This document shows positions 62,344 through 64,000 of a DNA stretch of 64,000 nt, piece after piece; positions within the stretch are counted from its first letter, which is position 1; each line of letters opens with the position of its first letter. The notes under the pieces were generated by a model. The model ran no database searches. It was not told where the DNA came from and saw nothing but the letters and a program-made list of their open reading frames with translations. Position numbers and translations under genes: made by a program. The stretch is from UMGS1225 sp034086705 (lineage in GTDB: Bacteria; Bacillota; Clostridia; Oscillospirales; CAG-272), in the NCBI GenBank assembly GCA_034086705.1, contig JAXDZV010000006.1:7601-71600 (forward strand), in the 5' to 3' direction.

Positions 62344-62697
62344 TTACAGTGCGGCTTTTGCCTGCTCTGCCAGGGCCGCAAAGGCTTCCTTATCGTTGAC
62401 GGCAAGCTCTGCGAGCATCTTGCGGTTAAGGATCACACCTGCTTTTTTCAGACCGTGCATCAGGGTGGAGTAATTCATGCCGCAAACCTTAGCCTGCGCG
62501 GAAATACGAGTGATCCAAAGAGAACGGAAGTCTCTTTTCTTTTGCTTTCTGCCGATGAAGGCATAATTGCCGCTCTTCATGACGGCTTGTTTTGCCATCT
62601 TAAAATGCTTGCTCTTGGCGCCCCAATATCCTTTTGCTGCCTTGAGTACTTTATTTCTTCTCTTGCGCGTCATCATCGCGCCCTTGACTCTTGCCAT
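62344..62697 (-). CDS. rplT: 50S ribosomal protein L20
   Basis: 117 residues. 'MARVKGAMMTRKRRNKVLKA' start, 'GYWGAKSKHFKMAKQAVMKS', 'AYIGRKQKKRDFR'-type 'AFIGRKQKKRDFRSLWITR' and 'YSTLMHGLKKAGVILNRKML' give the full-length family pattern. It is needed for early large-subunit assembly, and in Bacillus represses the infC-rpmI-rplT operon by binding its leader. Confidence 0.98.
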   Translation of the reverse strand: MARVKGAMMTRKRRNKVLKAAKGYWGAKSKHFKMAKQAVMKSGNYAFIGRKQKKRDFRSLWITRISAQAKVCGMNYSTLMHGLKKAGVILNRKMLAELAVNDKEAFAALAEQAKAAL

Positions 62698-62735
62698 TGC
62701 TCTCTACCAATCCTTTCTTGTACGCAGTCGTGGTT

Positions 62736-62930
62736 TTATTTCCCGATGAGGACACGCACGGTAGGTGCGACGTGCTCACTCATAATAGCACCGGAACGCA
62801 GATGTCTTTTTCTTTTTGCGTTTTTCAATCCGAGGTTGTGGCGGTGATGTGAGTGGTTCATCTTGACAAGACCGCTCTTTGTGAGCGAAAATCTCTTTTT
62901 AGATGCGCTGTGCGTCTTCATTTTTCCCAT
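62736..62930 (-). CDS. rpmI: 50S ribosomal protein L35
   Basis: 64 residues, 'MGKMKTHSASKKRFSLTKSG' to 'VAPTVRVLIGK', the usual length and His/Lys-rich pattern. GGAAGGAAAA precedes the ATG. Between rpmI and infC (62931-63018) the minus strand can form two GC hairpins, which may limit rpmI-rplT expression or stabilise the RNA. Confidence 0.97.
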   Translation of the reverse strand: MGKMKTHSASKKRFSLTKSGLVKMNHSHHRHNLGLKNAKRKRHLRSGAIMSEHVAPTVRVLIGK

Positions 62931-63018
62931 ATCCGTTTTCCTTCCTTTCTTACGGCGAACGCATTACGTTCGCACTTTCGCGATTTTTATACAGCGCCCG
63001 CTTGCTATCGGGCGCGGT

Positions 63019-63552
63019 TCAGCTTTTCTTTGCAGTTTTTGCAGCGATGGGGCTGATGACAACGCTCATATAACGACCTTCCACCGCCGGAGCCTTTTCT
63101 GTGCTTCCTTTTTCCGCACATGCGGCAACAAATCGCTCTACAACTTCTCTGCCAACCTCTTGATGCGCCATTTCTCTTCCCTTGAAACGAAGCTGAACTT
63201 TGACTTTATTCCCACCGGAGAGAAAGCGCAGTGCCTGGTTGACACGCGTATTAAAATCGTGTGTATCGATGGTGCAGGAAAGCTGCACTTCCTTGAGCTT
63301 AACAATTTGCTGCTTTTTCTTTGCTTCTTTTTCCTTTTTGTCTCGATCAAAGCGATACTTGCCATAGTCCATAATGCGGCATACCGGCGGAACGGCGCCC
63401 GGCGCCATCAAAACAAGATCCAGCCCGGCTTCTTCTGCCATCGCCTGTGCTTTGTCAATCGGCACGATGCCAATCTGCTCGCTTTGTACGCCGACAAGTC
63501 TCACCTGTGGGGCTTTAATTTGCTCGTTGATCATAAGATCTTTTGTGCTAAT
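63019..63552 (-). CDS. infC: Translation initiation factor IF-3
   Basis: 177 residues starting at a rare ATT codon (63552-63550), placed 8 bases after a perfect GGAGGT; the first ATG in frame, six codons later, is too far from it. N-domain 'ISTKDLMINEQIKAPQVRLV', linker 'YGKYRFDRDKKEKEAKKKQ' and C-domain 'TRVNQALRFLSGGNKVKVQL' are intact. IF-3 checks start codons, and infC with a non-AUG start is autoregulated in many bacteria. It is the first gene of the infC-rpmI-rplT operon. Confidence 0.96.
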   Translation of the reverse strand: MSTKDLMINEQIKAPQVRLVGVQSEQIGIVPIDKAQAMAEEAGLDLVLMAPGAVPPVCRIMDYGKYRFDRDKKEKEAKKKQQIVKLKEVQLSCTIDTHDFNTRVNQALRFLSGGNKVKVQLRFKGREMAHQEVGREVVERFVAACAEKGSTEKAPAVEGRYMSVVISPIAAKTAKKS

Positions 63553-63710
63553 AGAAACACACCTCCGTTGTAATAAACTGCAAAAGAAAAATGCGAAAGA
63601 CGAAATAAACGCCTCCGCATCCATACACGTCGCACCCTTGGGCACAGAACCGAGATTGACCGGCATGCGCTGCACGACGGTGAGAGCGGAGGACGCTCTA
63701 CTTCTTTTTA
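63553..63710 (-). promoter_or_regulatory. Long structured infC leader (possible L20-type autoregulatory leader)
   Basis: About 158 bases of untranslated RNA separate the promoter from infC. Near its 5' end AGAGCG/CGCTCT forms a short hairpin. A CGTCG near 63679 can pair with CGACG near 63631, enclosing a smaller GC hairpin. Position fits the L20 leader of Firmicutes, but I cannot confirm the pseudoknot. Confidence 0.5.
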
Positions 63711-63716
63711 CGCCTT

Positions 63717-63745
63717 ACTATACCATACTTTTTTGCATATGTCAA
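63717..63745 (-). promoter_or_regulatory. Promoter of the infC operon
   Basis: On the minus strand, TTGACA (63745-63740), 17-base spacer, TATAGT (63722-63717). Confidence 0.85.
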
Positions 63746-63749
63746 GGAA

Positions 63750-63793
63750 AAGCGGCGAAAAAGTTCTCCCGTTCGGAGAAAATTTTCGCCGCA
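63750..63793 (-). terminator. Terminator after the GH16-like gene
   Basis: An 18-bp stem with two mismatches (about 63752-63769 with 63775-63792) and small loop, followed on the minus strand by TTTT, just before the infC promoter. Confidence 0.78.
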
Positions 63794-63816
63794 TGCAAAA
63801 GGTTAGGTGTCGAAGG

Positions 63817-64000
63817 TTAACGATCCAAAGCAGCCTTTGCCTGTGTATAATACTCAGGTGTTGGGTTGCCATAATATTTCGGGGCATATTCCGTCAGATA
63901 ATCGGAAAGCTGGAAGACTTTGATATAGTCTACTACGAACGGAGAAACCCCGTTTTCATCGAAATCATCCCGCGAACATACCTTGGTTTCCCAGTCTGCC
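63817..64000 (-). CDS. C-terminal end of a GH16-like (laminarinase-type) secreted protein, cut by window edge
   Basis: The last 60 residues are visible, then TAA at 63819-63817. 'GVSPFVVDYIKVFQLSDYL' resembles the final beta-strand of concanavalin-like GH16 domains, which often end 'FxVDYVRVYQ'. A Tyr-rich tail 'EYAPKYYGNPTPEYYTQ' follows. With so little sequence, GH16 is only the best guess; another jelly-roll carbohydrate module is possible. Upstream parts lie beyond base 64000. Confidence 0.4.
   Translation of the reverse strand, partial: ADWETKVCSRDDFDENGVSPFVVDYIKVFQLSDYLTEYAPKYYGNPTPEYYTQAKAALDR

Noticed and set aside
1..64000. CRISPR arrays, tRNA or rRNA genes, insertion sequences
   Set aside because: No regularly spaced repeats, no tRNA T-arm/cloverleaf pattern, no rRNA-like stretch and no intact transposase frame were seen on reading both strands; a covariance-model search would be decisive.

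Overview
The window is about 50% GC, gene-dense, low-GC-Gram-positive-like chromosomal DNA from a member of Clostridia, probably an Oscillospirales/Ruminococcaceae-type gut anaerobe. This is judged from a SpoIID homologue, Rex, a CD1247-type zinc-ribbon protein, a DnaD/DnaI-type primosome, RemB next to RecF, AGGAGG ribosome binding sites and TTGACA/TATAAT promoters. It covers the replication origin: dnaA, dnaN, recF, remB, gyrB, a PfkB kinase, gyrA and tsaD run leftward from 44.8 kb to 33.7 kb.

Layout. 1-20.3 kb is mostly rightward: a beta-helix carbohydrate protein (cut by the edge), a Crp/Fnr regulator with a NitT/TauT-type ABC transporter, a radical SAM/ArsC-like/glycosidase cluster, rpmH-rnpA-yidD-yidC-jag, a hemolysin III protein, leftward tmcAL and a DUF4349 lipoprotein, a second large glycosidase-like protein, spoIID, DUF1934, an M24 peptidase, efp and a CD1247-like gene. 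20.4-21.4 kb is a scar made of truncated genes (TetR, a GLUG-type surface protein, DUF6809). 21.4-33.4 kb is mostly leftward: tatD, metG, nagA, (cysteine desulfurase rightward), a SLOG protein, a cation diffusion facilitator, dnaI-like, dnaD, rex and idh. 33.4-33.75 kb holds a cluster of DnaA boxes. 43.0-43.3 kb (dnaN-dnaA) holds the likely oriC, with DnaA boxes and a DnaA-trio-like array. Right of dnaA come uxaC plus an SDR (rightward), uvrB-uvrA (leftward), pepF (rightward), then a long leftward run: infC-rpmI-rplT, an rRNA methyltransferase, dprA, topA, trmFO, plsX and rnc. The right edge cuts a GH16-like gene.

How it fits together. Initiation (dnaA, DnaA boxes, trio), helicase loading (DnaD, DnaI-like), the clamp, gyrase, topoisomerase I and two perfect ParB-binding parS sites at 27.3 and 27.6 kb form an origin domain. 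Translation and tRNA-modification genes (infC operon, efp, metG, tmcAL, tsaD, trmFO, rnpA) and membrane insertion (yidC/yidD) are also here. Carbohydrate genes (beta-helix, two glycosidase-like proteins, GH16-like, uxaC-SDR, nagA) suggest use of plant or host glycans and uronates.

Most notable: rpmH-rnpA-yidC-jag, normally divergent from and adjacent to dnaA, lies about 34 kb away and points toward dnaA. In sampled lines the + strand is G-rich from 1 to about 20 kb, C-rich from about 22 to 43 kb, and G-rich again after dnaA. The first switch coincides with the truncated-gene scar, so the 1-20 kb block appears to have been moved there by rearrangement, or joined by misassembly.
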